Source: JAQVEM01 sp964601205
GTDB lineage: Bacteria; Actinomycetota; Humimicrobiia; Humimicrobiales; Humimicrobiaceae
Direction of reading: 5' to 3'
Length of the DNA: 64,000 bases
Assembly: GCA_964601205.1 (NCBI GenBank)
Contig: CAZRML010000007.1
Location: 56,269 to 120,268, forward strand
Shown here: positions 10,201-16,865 of the stretch, one piece after another
Layout of the letters: the number at the start of each line of letters is the position of its first letter
How positions within the stretch are numbered: position 1 is the first letter of the stretch
Made by a program: the position numbers and the translations under genes
Notes under the pieces: generated by a model
Database searches by the model: none
What the model was told of the DNA's origin: nothing
Seen by the model: the letters and a program-made list of their open reading frames with translations, nothing else

Positions 10201-10441
10201 GGTGGGAAAGTGCATATATGCCGCTGGTGCAGACTTCGCAGCCAATCAATGGTTTCATGTTGTTACTGATTGCTTCTTTATAAAACTCAATGGCTCCACT
10301 CATTACATATTTATCAGTAAGAGCTACTGCATCCATACCTTTTCTGGTTACAGCGCCGATTAAATCTTTTATTTTTACTGTTGATTCCAGGAGACTGTAC
10401 TCACTGTGTACGTTAAGGTGAGAAAAAAAGGTCATTGTCAC
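7229..10441 (-). CDS. dnaE: DNA polymerase III alpha-type subunit, DnaE2/error-prone type likely
   Basis: 1070-residue C-family polymerase. Domains in order are a PHP domain (1-210), the polymerase core with catalytic aspartates in PDIDIDLS and FKIDLISS, the SLYRPGPGATGM and LYQEQVMKIA motifs, tandem helix-hairpin-helix, and a C-terminal OB fold (about 935-1040). Two PHP metal positions look lost: HLNVH replaces the usual HxHxH, and LTDK replaces LTDH, so PHP proofreading is probably absent. Length, coupling to dinB and the LexA box favour an SOS-inducible DnaE2/ImuC-like polymerase, although a main replicative copy elsewhere cannot be checked here. The start is GTG at 10441, with an in-frame ATG at 10435. 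The gene looks less AT-rich than its neighbours. Confidence 0.88.
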   Translation of the reverse strand: MTMTFFSHLNVHSEYSLLESTVKIKDLIGAVTRKGMDAVALTDKYVMSGAIEFYKEAISNNMKPLIGCEVCTSGIYALSHLIILIRNKSGYENLCQLVSKSHLKRKGPLPVVELSDLRKMSEGLIGINCFKTGEISILLKAGRHDEASRSASLYGEIFRDNFFLEIQRHSGESLPESYFLIKMVNFATKYNLPLVATNNVHYLNKQDYKTYTYLFKIKTMGTKSDIYTEPVDSDEYYLKSPAEMSAMFHDIPGAISNTRLITDRCNLKIPLSGTKLSYRRNTNRNREEEKQLTKLCLTGLKWRYKKNFPREAYERLKMELGVVTQMRLCRYFLIAAGIVRFARKKNIPICGKGSSAGSIVSYVLGISDIDPVKNNLYFERFLNIKREEIPDIDIDLSSKRRNEIIKYLISLYGKTGISRICTFSTLKPVAAVREAGRIMGYGKENITGATEFRLHHDLYPDRLRLYAKNLTGTSNYQDIKNSCDEKMVRISRKIESYPRHISVHPSAFIVSTGGLEKKIPLALSKTGEIISQYDVNSIKKLGLFKIDLISSLALSLIDDVAEILKNKRNIDFNIHKIKYDDPETLNLIKDGETLGVFQLESSGIRKLAGKIRVSSADDLTHLISLYRPGPGATGMVKNFIERKSGREKVTYLHHDLKPILAETYGIILYQEQVMKIAVKIAGYSLSEADSLRKVMTGSSGEKMAGHKGKFIKGAISKGYPTDIAKKIFKLISGFSSYSFVKAHAAAYAGLSYKTCYIKAHYPAELLSVILTNNSGYYDRARYIEEARRLGIKIKLPHINKSYFRFSVEDGGKSIRIPLLTIKELGKVSVEFILNEKIRNGNFKDFTDFYYRTSGISKITKKAIGNLIKAGAFDFTGIKRKQLLLYYHYLRNLKTTKNNSEAGRIFFSHQLTCPEDFNLEEKLIIEESILGFCASCSPLYYFRDELSGYPIIKSGHFPCFLRFEKVIFTAGITINKKIKKIRNNRETLMCTMEDEDGMYTAVFFSDVLKKNLKAIMNSSALIIEGRLSPGEGDIYVIGRKAISLTDLKKAKIRTRKDIIKNNLIIKQNHYG

Positions 10442-10486
10442 CTGCCAGGTTGATAAAATTTATTGCAAATAAAACTCGCCGGTTTT

Positions 10487-10515
10487 ATATTACTATCAAA
10501 CATATGTTCGGTCAA
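10487..10515 (-). promoter_or_regulatory. SOS promoter of dnaE-dinB with LexA box in the spacer
   Basis: On the minus strand, TTGACC (10515-10510), 17 bases and TAATAT (10492-10487) form a strong promoter. The spacer is occupied by CGAACATATGTTTG (10510-10497), which differs by one base from the Gram-positive/actinobacterial LexA consensus CGAAC-N4-GTTCG. LexA bound here would cover the RNA polymerase footprint, giving repression relieved by DNA damage. The site matches boxes at lexA and at the YneA-like gene in this window. Confidence 0.82.
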
Positions 10516-10550
10516 GAGAGCTTAATAAATTTTTTGTAATAATTCCGGGG

Positions 10551-10578
10551 TTGATTTTCTGAAGTATTCGTATATAAT
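10551..10578 (+). promoter_or_regulatory. promoter of the 3D-domain gene
   Basis: TTGATT, 16 bases and TATAAT lie 84 bases before the preferred start of the 3D-domain gene and diverge from the dnaE promoter. Confidence 0.5.
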
Positions 10579-10662
10579 AAAAAGCTTTGTACGGGTTTAT
10601 TAAAAGATGTTTTAATAAAATTATTATTGTTTTGTCAAATATGGCGTAGAAGAGGTAAGAAT

Positions 10663-11199
10663 ATGAAAAGATATAATATAGCTATTAATATTTTATTCTG
10701 GGCTATTGTGGTGTTTATATTATCTGTAGTAGTGCTAATTTTATTTTCTGAAAATAATAAATTAGGTTTTAACCTGCCCTTTTTAGAGGGTGCCGAACTT
10801 CCGGAGGAAGAAAAAATAATAGTAAGAGAAGTGAAAGAAGTTAAAGAGGAGGTCGACTGGTTTTATTTTGTTGCCTCGGGATATAGCGCCAATGATCCCG
10901 AGCAGGGCACCAGTAACAGAACTGCAACCGGAGAGGAAGTAAGAGAAGGAATTATTGCGGTAGACCCTGGCATAATCCCCCTGGGCACAAAGGTAGAGAT
11001 AAAAGACATGGGAGTTTTTACAGCGGAAGATACCGGGGGAAAGATTAAAGGTAACAGAGTAGATATATATTTTAATTCAAAAGAAGAGGCAGAAGATTTT
11101 GGTAGAAAAGGTGTGTGGATCAGAATAATAAACAGCAGTGTCAGCCTGGAACTCAGTGACTTATATGGAGATGTGCCGCTTTATGGTACAAGCTTCTAG
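10663..11199 (+). CDS. membrane-anchored 3D (DDD) domain protein
   Basis: 178-residue protein with one N-terminal membrane anchor or signal (about residues 8-30), a charged Glu/Lys linker and a C-terminal 3D domain. The three conserved aspartates are visible in VDPGIIPLGT, AEDTGGKIKG and RVDIYF. This domain is related to the MltA-type lytic transglycosylase fold and to Rpf/YuiC-like proteins that cut peptidoglycan, so an extracytoplasmic cell-wall role is likely. ATG 10663 is chosen over an upstream in-frame TTG (10627) because GAAGAGGT lies just before it and the hydrophobic segment follows directly. Confidence 0.78.
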   Translation: MKRYNIAINILFWAIVVFILSVVVLILFSENNKLGFNLPFLEGAELPEEEKIIVREVKEVKEEVDWFYFVASGYSANDPEQGTSNRTATGEEVREGIIAVDPGIIPLGTKVEIKDMGVFTAEDTGGKIKGNRVDIYFNSKEEAEDFGRKGVWIRIINSSVSLELSDLYGDVPLYGTSF

Positions 11200-11267
11200 A
11201 ATAAAGTGTATCTGTATATGAATATGGATGTTAGATTTTTTACGGAGACGGAAGTGTTATGCGGTAA

Positions 11268-11633
11268 TCAGGAATCTTTTTTATTATTTTTGATTATATT
11301 GTTTAAGATTTTATAGAATTCCAGTGCATCCTTATTTCTTAGTTTGTATATTTTGATGCTTTCTTTTTTATTATCTATAATTAAAGTTGAGTGGAGCACC
11401 CCTTTCTTTAGCTGTACGGAAAGAATATAGGGATAAGTGGCTATAAATTTTTTATCCCGGTTTATATTGGAGTAAAAATAAAAGAACAGTTTTTTACTGG
11501 TCAGGACAAGATAACCGTCAATTATATTTTCCAGGTTGCCACGTGCGGTAAAAACAGTTTTCTCATCCGGTCCCATAAACGGAAAGTACCCTTTATCCTG
11601 TGATTCTTCATCAAATTCAAAAATTTTGTTCAT
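11268..11633 (-). CDS. small PH/GRAM-like domain protein, function unknown
   Basis: 121-residue soluble protein convergent with the 3D-domain gene. The pattern of short beta strands (GYLVLTSKKLFFYF, then an aromatic strand, STLIIDN and SIKIYKL) followed by a C-terminal amphipathic helix (DALEFYKILNNIIK) matches bacterial PH-like domains (bPH/GRAM type), in which TSKKLFFY is a recurrent motif. No catalytic residues are evident. The assignment rests on pattern only. Confidence 0.6.
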   Translation of the reverse strand: MNKIFEFDEESQDKGYFPFMGPDEKTVFTARGNLENIIDGYLVLTSKKLFFYFYSNINRDKKFIATYPYILSVQLKKGVLHSTLIIDNKKESIKIYKLRNKDALEFYKILNNIIKNNKKDS

Positions 11634-11756
11634 TTGAAGTCCTTATAGATTTTTTTATATTTTATTATAAATGAAATTGGAAAAAATTAACTGTAATTAT
11701 ATAAGATAATTATCAATAAAAAAAGGGTTTCCTCGGGTAGCAGGAGGATATTAAGG

Positions 11757-11846
11757 ATGCAGCAGTTTTATGGTTTAAAGAACGAATCGTCATTTTTAAT
11801 TTCAGGCGTTTTGGTAATCTCTGGTATAATAGAATTACTTTATTGA
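11757..11846 (+). CDS. possible 29-residue hydrophobic small protein
   Basis: ATG at 11757 is preceded by AGGAGG (11742-11747) with a 9-base gap, one of the better ribosome-binding sites in this AT-rich window. The frame encodes 29 residues and ends with TGA at 11846. The C-terminal two thirds (FLISGVLVISGIIELLY) would form one membrane helix. The stop overlaps the -35 of the tRNA-Gly promoter. The frame is too short for codon statistics to be convincing; conservation would decide. Confidence 0.3.
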   Translation: MQQFYGLKNESSFLISGVLVISGIIELLY

Positions 11847-11871
11847 CTTTTATTTTACGGCTGGCTATTAT
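11843..11871 (+). promoter_or_regulatory. promoter of tRNA-Gly
   Basis: TTGACT (11843-11848), a 17-base spacer and TATTAT (11866-11871) lie about 50 bases upstream of the tRNA. Confidence 0.6.
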
Positions 11872-11922
11872 TTGTTTTGCAAAAAAATGGTAATATAATA
11901 CTTAAATCTGGAATGATGTTAA

Positions 11923-11998
11923 GCGGAAGTAGCTCAGCTGGTAGAGCATCACCTTGCCAAGGTGAGGGTCGCGGGTCCGAGTCCCGTCTTCCGCTCCA
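11923..11998 (+). tRNA. tRNA-Gly (anticodon GCC)
   Basis: Cloverleaf of 76 bases with acceptor GCGGAAG/CTTCCGC, D arm GCTC/GAGC and anticodon stem TCACC/GGTGA enclosing TTGCCAA (anticodon GCC). The T arm is GCGGG/CCCGT, the discriminator is T and the CCA is encoded. The T loop reads TCCGAGT, so the normally invariant T (pseudouridine 55) is C; G18-G19 and C56 are present. It reads GGC and GGU codons. Confidence 0.95.
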
Positions 11999-12099
11999 TT
12001 TTTTTTGAAGGAAATTTAATTTGTTCTATATATTGAAAAATATATAATAGTAGATATTTAAAAAAGTTAGATAATTTTAAAAATTGTAATTATAAAAAG

Positions 12100-14034
12100 A
12101 TGATTGAAATTTATTTTGCAAATGAAGGAAAAACCGAAATAGAGGAAGATACAACCATTCTGGAAGCTCTGGCCAGGGTTAACGGAAACGCTGCAGCCGG
12201 TGCGGTGGTAGCTGAATTAATAAAAGAAAATGGAGTGAATGTTAAGGGTAAGCTGGTTGATCTGGATTATAGGGTAAAAAAAGATTCTGTTTTTAACATT
12301 ATTTATCCTGACGGCAGCGAAAAGGCCAGCAATGTGTTAAATCACAGCACTTCGCATGTTATGGCAGCAGCCATAAGAAAGATATTTACTGATGCAAAGT
12401 TTGCCATCGGTCCTGCAATAAAGAATGGATTTTATTATGATTTTGAGACTTCAGAAGATGTATCAGCCGAGGACCTCCCACTAATTGAAGAAGAAATGAA
12501 AAAGATTATAAAACAGGATTTTAAATTTGAGAGAAAAGAAATAACCAGAGAAGAAGCAAGAAAGTTATTCAGAGATAATGAATATAAAATTGAACTTATA
12601 AATGAGATTGAAGACGAAGTAGTAAGTATTTATACCTGTGGAGATTTTGTTGACCTGTGCCGTGGTCCCCATATACCTTCAACAGGAAGGGTTAGAGCAT
12701 TTAAGTTGTTAAGTGTTGCAGGAGCTTACTGGAGGGGTGACGAAAAGAACAGGATGCTGGTAAGAATCTATGGAACTTCGTTCTTCAGTAAAGAGGATTT
12801 AAAAAAATATCTTCAAAAACTGGAAATAGCAAAAAGAAGTGACCATAGAAAAATAGGTAAGGACCTGGATTTATTTAGTTTTCATGATGAAGCACCCGGA
12901 TTTCCGTTTTTTCATGACAGGGGCAGGAAGCTTATAAATATAATACTGGATTACTGGAAAGAGGAGCATGTAAAGGAAAATTATATGGAAGTAAGTACCC
13001 CTATTATACTCAGCAATCAGTTATGGAAAACTTCGGGCCACTGGGATAATTACCGTGAGAATATGTATTTCGTAAAAATTGATGAAGATGACTATGCAAT
13101 CAAGCCCATGAACTGTCCGGGGAATATTATAATATATAAATCAAATCAACATTCATACAGGGAATTGCCCATAAGGATTGCCGAGCTGGGGCTGGTCCAC
13201 AGACATGAAAAGTCAGGGGTTTTGCATGGATTATTTAGAGTGAGGAGCTTTACCCAGGATGACGCGCATATATTCTGTACGGAGGAACAGGCTGAAGAAG
13301 AGATAGGCGGGGTAATAGACCTGGTCTGCCGTATGTACAGAGTTTTTGGTTTTGATAAATATAAAGTCGAGCTTTCTACAAGACCGGGAAAAAGAATAGG
13401 AACAGACGAAATGTGGGATAAGGCAGAGGATATTTTAAAGAAAGCGATGGATAGCAGGGGGCTGGAATATATAATAAACGAGGGTGAAGGTGCTTTTTAT
13501 GGGCCAAAAATAGATTTTCATGTAAGGGATTGCCTGGATAGAACCTGGCAGTGCGGGACCATACAACTTGATTTTGCCATGCCGGAGAAGTTTAACGTTG
13601 AATATATGGGAGAAGATAATAAGAAACACAGACCTGTAATGATTCACAGGACGGTCCTTGGAAGTATTGAAAGGTTTTTGGGTATACTTCTGGAGCACTA
13701 CAGTGGAAATTTGCCGCCATGGCTGGCTCCGGTACAGATTATAGTACTTCCTATCTCAGAAAAGTATAAGCAGTATGCGGGGGAAGTGTATGATTATTTT
13801 GAAAAGGGTGGTTTCAGGATAGAAATAGATAACAGGGTAGAATCGCTGAGTAAAAAGATAAAGCAGGCTGAAATTAAAAAAATACCATACATGATTGTAA
13901 TTGGGGAAAAAGAAGAAAAAACTGAAACTATTACTGTAAGAAAGAAAATCGGCGAAGATATAAAAGAGATAAAGCTGGAGAAATTTGCAGAGGAATTTAA
14001 GAATATTATAGATAATAAAGGAAAAAGCTATTAA
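12100..14034 (+). CDS. thrS: threonyl-tRNA synthetase
   Basis: 644 residues, normal for the family. An N-terminal TGS domain (1-60) and the editing domain with HSTSHVMAA and CGDFVDLCRGPH come first. The class II catalytic core follows, with MNCPGNIIIYKS, RVRSFTQDDAHIF and the motif 3 stretch HRTVLGSIERFLG, and then a C-terminal anticodon-binding domain from about residue 540. It charges tRNA-Thr in the cytoplasm and clears mischarged Ser-tRNA-Thr. It follows tRNA-Gly by about 100 bases. No T-box leader is visible, and the ribosome-binding site (AAAAAG) is weak. Confidence 0.97.
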   Translation: MIEIYFANEGKTEIEEDTTILEALARVNGNAAAGAVVAELIKENGVNVKGKLVDLDYRVKKDSVFNIIYPDGSEKASNVLNHSTSHVMAAAIRKIFTDAKFAIGPAIKNGFYYDFETSEDVSAEDLPLIEEEMKKIIKQDFKFERKEITREEARKLFRDNEYKIELINEIEDEVVSIYTCGDFVDLCRGPHIPSTGRVRAFKLLSVAGAYWRGDEKNRMLVRIYGTSFFSKEDLKKYLQKLEIAKRSDHRKIGKDLDLFSFHDEAPGFPFFHDRGRKLINIILDYWKEEHVKENYMEVSTPIILSNQLWKTSGHWDNYRENMYFVKIDEDDYAIKPMNCPGNIIIYKSNQHSYRELPIRIAELGLVHRHEKSGVLHGLFRVRSFTQDDAHIFCTEEQAEEEIGGVIDLVCRMYRVFGFDKYKVELSTRPGKRIGTDEMWDKAEDILKKAMDSRGLEYIINEGEGAFYGPKIDFHVRDCLDRTWQCGTIQLDFAMPEKFNVEYMGEDNKKHRPVMIHRTVLGSIERFLGILLEHYSGNLPPWLAPVQIIVLPISEKYKQYAGEVYDYFEKGGFRIEIDNRVESLSKKIKQAEIKKIPYMIVIGEKEEKTETITVRKKIGEDIKEIKLEKFAEEFKNIIDNKGKSY

Positions 14035-14153
14035 GCAAATTTTTTAATGCTTTATTTTTCATAGAAATATTTTATAATATTATAATAACTTTTTAAAATT
14101 AAGATTTAATATTTGAATAACTTTTATTATAAATCTATCAAGGAGTATGCGAA

Positions 14154-15497
14154 ATGACTTTGAAAGAAAGAGTAAAATTGTATACCACGAAGACTGCTAT
14201 ACAGAGTGCACTTAAGATACTCCCAAAGATTTCTGATGAACGGTGGCTTTCACTGGTCAAGGGCAGAGTATACAGACTGAAGAAGAAGGAAGAAAGAGAT
14301 TTTATGGAGAACCTTCTTATTAGTTTAAAGAAGACATCAGCAAGAGTATCACCAGGTGTCAGAAATAAAGTAGTAATGAATTTGATTAATAATGCTATGA
14401 TACAGGGTCAGCCAAAAAGACTTGCATTTGCTAAAAAATATGGCATTAATCCTCCCAACCATCTGGTGATCAGCCCTACTATGAAATGCAATTTAAGATG
14501 TATTGGCTGTTATGCCTGGCAGTATTCAAAAAAAGATGACCTTCCATACGATGTATGTAACAGGATAATAGATGAAGCTAATGATATAGGGCTTTACTTT
14601 TTTGTAATTACAGGAGGTGAGCCAACCATATGGCCGCATCTTTTTGATTTTTTGGAAAGGCATAACGATTCTTTCTTCCAGATCTATACCAATGGAACAT
14701 TGATTGATGATAAATTTGCAAAAAGACTGGCAGAACTTGGCAATGCTGTTCCCTGCATAAGTGTAGAGGGTTTTGAAAAAGAAACCGATACAAGAAGAGG
14801 AAAAGGGGTCTGGAAAAAAGTAATGAGAGCAATGGATGTTTTGAGGGAGAACGGCGTTCTTTTTGGATTTTCTGTAACTGCTACAAGATACAATAATGAG
14901 CTTGTAGTTAGTGATGAATTTATTGATTTGTTTGTAGAAAAGGGAGCATTTATTGGCTGGTACTTTAATTATGTTCCTATAGGAAGGGAACCTAATTTAG
15001 AGCTCATGCCCACACCGGAACAGAGGGATTACAGAAGGAGAAAAATTCTGGAAATTAGAAGAACAAAGGACATTATAGTGGCGGATTTCTGGAATGATGG
15101 TCCACTGGTAAACGGCTGTATGGCCGGCGGAAAAAATTACCTGCATATAAATGTAAATGGAGATGTTGAGCCCTGCGTCTTTGTACACTTTGCGACTGAT
15201 AATATAAAGGAAAAAAGCCTCGCAGAAGTTCTGACATCTGATTTCTTTATGGGATTCAGAAAGAGGCAGCCATATACCGAAAATCATCTGAGACCCTGTA
15301 GCTTTCTTGATAACCCGTGGGTGCTCAGGGACATAGTTGCTGAGACCGGTGCTTACCCGACACATGAGGGAGCAGAAACACTGATAACATCGCTGGCCAG
15401 GGATTTAGATAAATATGCAGCTGAATATAAAGTAATAGCTGATAAAGCCTGGAAAGAGGAATATGAGCCGCAAGAAGAGGAAGATGTTGCAGTATAG
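14154..15497 (+). CDS. radical SAM protein with SPASM-like C-terminus
   Basis: 447-residue cytoplasmic protein. The radical SAM cluster motif is CNLRCIGC (CX3CX2C, about residues 111-118), followed by the SAM-binding ITGGEP and a TIM-barrel pattern. C-terminal cysteines in NGCMAGG, VEPCVF and LRPCSF suggest an auxiliary iron-sulfur cluster of the SPASM type. SPASM enzymes modify peptides, proteins or small molecules, but no precursor peptide gene is evident beside it. The N-terminal 100 residues are basic and helical. The ribosome-binding site AAGGAG is good, and the gene stands alone between thrS and the infC leader. Substrate unknown. Confidence 0.83.
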   Translation: MTLKERVKLYTTKTAIQSALKILPKISDERWLSLVKGRVYRLKKKEERDFMENLLISLKKTSARVSPGVRNKVVMNLINNAMIQGQPKRLAFAKKYGINPPNHLVISPTMKCNLRCIGCYAWQYSKKDDLPYDVCNRIIDEANDIGLYFFVITGGEPTIWPHLFDFLERHNDSFFQIYTNGTLIDDKFAKRLAELGNAVPCISVEGFEKETDTRRGKGVWKKVMRAMDVLRENGVLFGFSVTATRYNNELVVSDEFIDLFVEKGAFIGWYFNYVPIGREPNLELMPTPEQRDYRRRKILEIRRTKDIIVADFWNDGPLVNGCMAGGKNYLHINVNGDVEPCVFVHFATDNIKEKSLAEVLTSDFFMGFRKRQPYTENHLRPCSFLDNPWVLRDIVAETGAYPTHEGAETLITSLARDLDKYAAEYKVIADKAWKEEYEPQEEEDVAV

Positions 15498-15600
15498 TGG
15501 ACAAAATAGATAATAACTAGTATAATTCCCAGATTAATAATGTAAAATTATTAAAAAAATAAAGAAAATAGAAAATATAAGTAGAAATCATCTATTTCTC

Positions 15601-15635
15601 ACCAGGAAGCGGTTTTTTGAACCTGTTAACCTGGT
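15601..15635 (+). promoter_or_regulatory. infC leader stem-loop, possible autoregulatory element
   Basis: Outer stem ACCAGG (15601-15606) with CCTGGT (15630-15635) encloses an inner stem GGTT/AACC. It sits 20 bases before an intrinsic terminator in the leader of the infC-rpmI-rplT operon, the position at which Firmicutes use an L20-binding leader. I do not see enough to assign it to the L20-leader family. Confidence 0.4.
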
Positions 15636-15656
15636 TGTTTATAATTAAATTTAAAT

Positions 15657-15690
15657 AAATAGGTAGATGGTTTATCTGCCTATTTTTTTT
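15657..15690 (+). terminator. intrinsic terminator/attenuator before infC
   Basis: A 12-bp stem with one G-U wobble (15657-15668 with 15674-15685) and a 5-base loop is followed by further T residues. It sits between the radical SAM gene and infC, only 12 bases before the AAGGAGGT ribosome-binding sequence. It either ends the upstream transcript or acts as an attenuator in the infC leader. Confidence 0.72.
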
Positions 15691-15733
15691 AAAAATATAA
15701 TTAAGGAGGTGTACATTCGAATATAAGAAAAGA

Positions 15734-16234
15734 ATTCGTGTAAACGAACAAATCAGGATACCTGAGGTAAGATTGATATCGGAAGAAGGTAAACAGATAG
15801 GCATAGTCCCAATAAGGGAGGCGCTGGAAACTGCGCAAAAAATAGGATTGGATCTTGTTGAAATTTCTCCGGAGAGCAGGCCTCCTGTTTGCAAAATAAT
15901 GGATTATGGAAAATATAAATATAAGCTGGAAATATCAGAAAAGCTAAAGAAGAAGAAGCAGTCCCAGATTGTCCTGAAAGAGGTGAAATTAAGGCCCAAG
16001 ATAGATAAGAATGACCTTAATATCAAAAGGAAACAGATAGAGAAATTTTTAAGTAGCGGATATAAGGTAAAGATAACAATTATGTTCAGGGGAAGAGAAA
16101 TTGTTCATAAGGAAATCGGGATGAGCATACTGGAAAAATTAATGAATGATTTAAGAGACAAATATAGTCTGGAATTAGAACCAAAGATGGATGGCTATAA
16201 TATAATTACAGTTCTGTCCCCGATTATAAAATAA
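15734..16234 (+). CDS. infC: translation initiation factor IF-3
   Basis: Binds the 30S subunit and polices start-codon choice. The conserved opening RVNEQIRIPEVRLI is encoded from 15737, followed by GKQIGIVPI, the linker KKKKQSQIVLKEVKLRPKI and the C-terminal domain ending at IITVLSPI. No ATG, GTG or TTG precedes the conserved opening. The first conventional start, TTG 15773, would remove it. The likely start is the rare ATT at 15734 (166 residues); AUU initiation is known for infC and gives autoregulation. The strong AAGGAGGT at 15703-15710 is about 24 bases upstream, which is too far, and a nearer ATT (15715) is out of frame. The exact start is therefore uncertain. First gene of infC-rpmI-rplT-pheS-pheT. 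Confidence 0.9.
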   Translation: MRVNEQIRIPEVRLISEEGKQIGIVPIREALETAQKIGLDLVEISPESRPPVCKIMDYGKYKYKLEISEKLKKKKQSQIVLKEVKLRPKIDKNDLNIKRKQIEKFLSSGYKVKITIMFRGREIVHKEIGMSILEKLMNDLRDKYSLELEPKMDGYNIITVLSPIIK

Positions 16235-16292
16235 AAATATTGTTGAGTTTAACTGAAAATTTTAGCTGAGAGATAAAGGAAGGATGTTTATT

Positions 16293-16487
16293 ATGCCAAA
16301 GATTAAGACACATAAAGGTGCTGCAAAAAGATTTAAAATAACAGGAAGCGGAAAGATTTTAAGGGTAAAGGCGTACAAAGGTCATATACTGACTAAGAAA
16401 AATGCTGAAAGGAAGAGACGGCTTGGGAAGACCCAGGAAGTGTCTTCATCTGATAGGAAAAAAGTACGAAGGTTACTATGTAGATAA
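16293..16487 (+). CDS. rpmI: 50S ribosomal protein L35
   Basis: 64 residues beginning PKIKTHKGAAKRFKITGSGK, the family's standard opening, and rich in Lys and Arg. ATG 16293 is chosen over the in-frame ATG at 16284, because L35 normally begins MPK(I/M)KTH and AGGAAGG (16277-16283) abuts the earlier ATG but is well spaced for 16293. It lies 58 bases after infC and 17 before rplT. Confidence 0.95.
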   Translation: MPKIKTHKGAAKRFKITGSGKILRVKAYKGHILTKKNAERKRRLGKTQEVSSSDRKKVRRLLCR

Positions 16488-16504
16488 AGAAAGGTGTGGT
16501 TTAA

Positions 16505-16861
16505 ATGACCAGGGTTAAGAGAGGACAGAGTAAGAGAAAAAAGCATAAGAAAGTATTGAAAGAAGCAAAAGGATATTACGGTTCAAAAAGTAGAAGTTAC
16601 AAAATTGCTAAGGAGCAGCTTCTTAAATCAATGAGTTATGCATATAGAGACAGAAAGAATAATAAGAGAAATTTCAGAAGGTTATGGATAACACGGATAA
16701 ATGCTGCAGCAAGAATAAATGGGGTATCGTATAATGAGTTTATTTTTGGTCTTAAGAAAGCAAGCGTTGATATTAACAGAAAAATGCTCTCGGAGATAGC
16801 GGTAAGAGACCCGGATGCCTTTAAGGACCTTGCCGAAATTGCAAAGAAAGAGCTTTCATAA
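16505..16861 (+). CDS. rplT: 50S ribosomal protein L20
   Basis: 118 residues, typical length. It opens MTRVKRGQSKRKKHKKVLK, continues AKGYYGSKSRSYKIAKEQ and contains RDRKNNKRNFRRLWI(T)RINAA, all family hallmarks. It organises 23S rRNA early in 50S assembly and represses the infC operon in several bacteria by binding the leader RNA. Whether that happens here depends on the leader hairpin at 15601-15690. The pheS start follows 4 bases after the stop. Confidence 0.97.
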   Translation: MTRVKRGQSKRKKHKKVLKEAKGYYGSKSRSYKIAKEQLLKSMSYAYRDRKNNKRNFRRLWITRINAAARINGVSYNEFIFGLKKASVDINRKMLSEIAVRDPDAFKDLAEIAKKELS

Positions 16862-16865
16862 TGTT

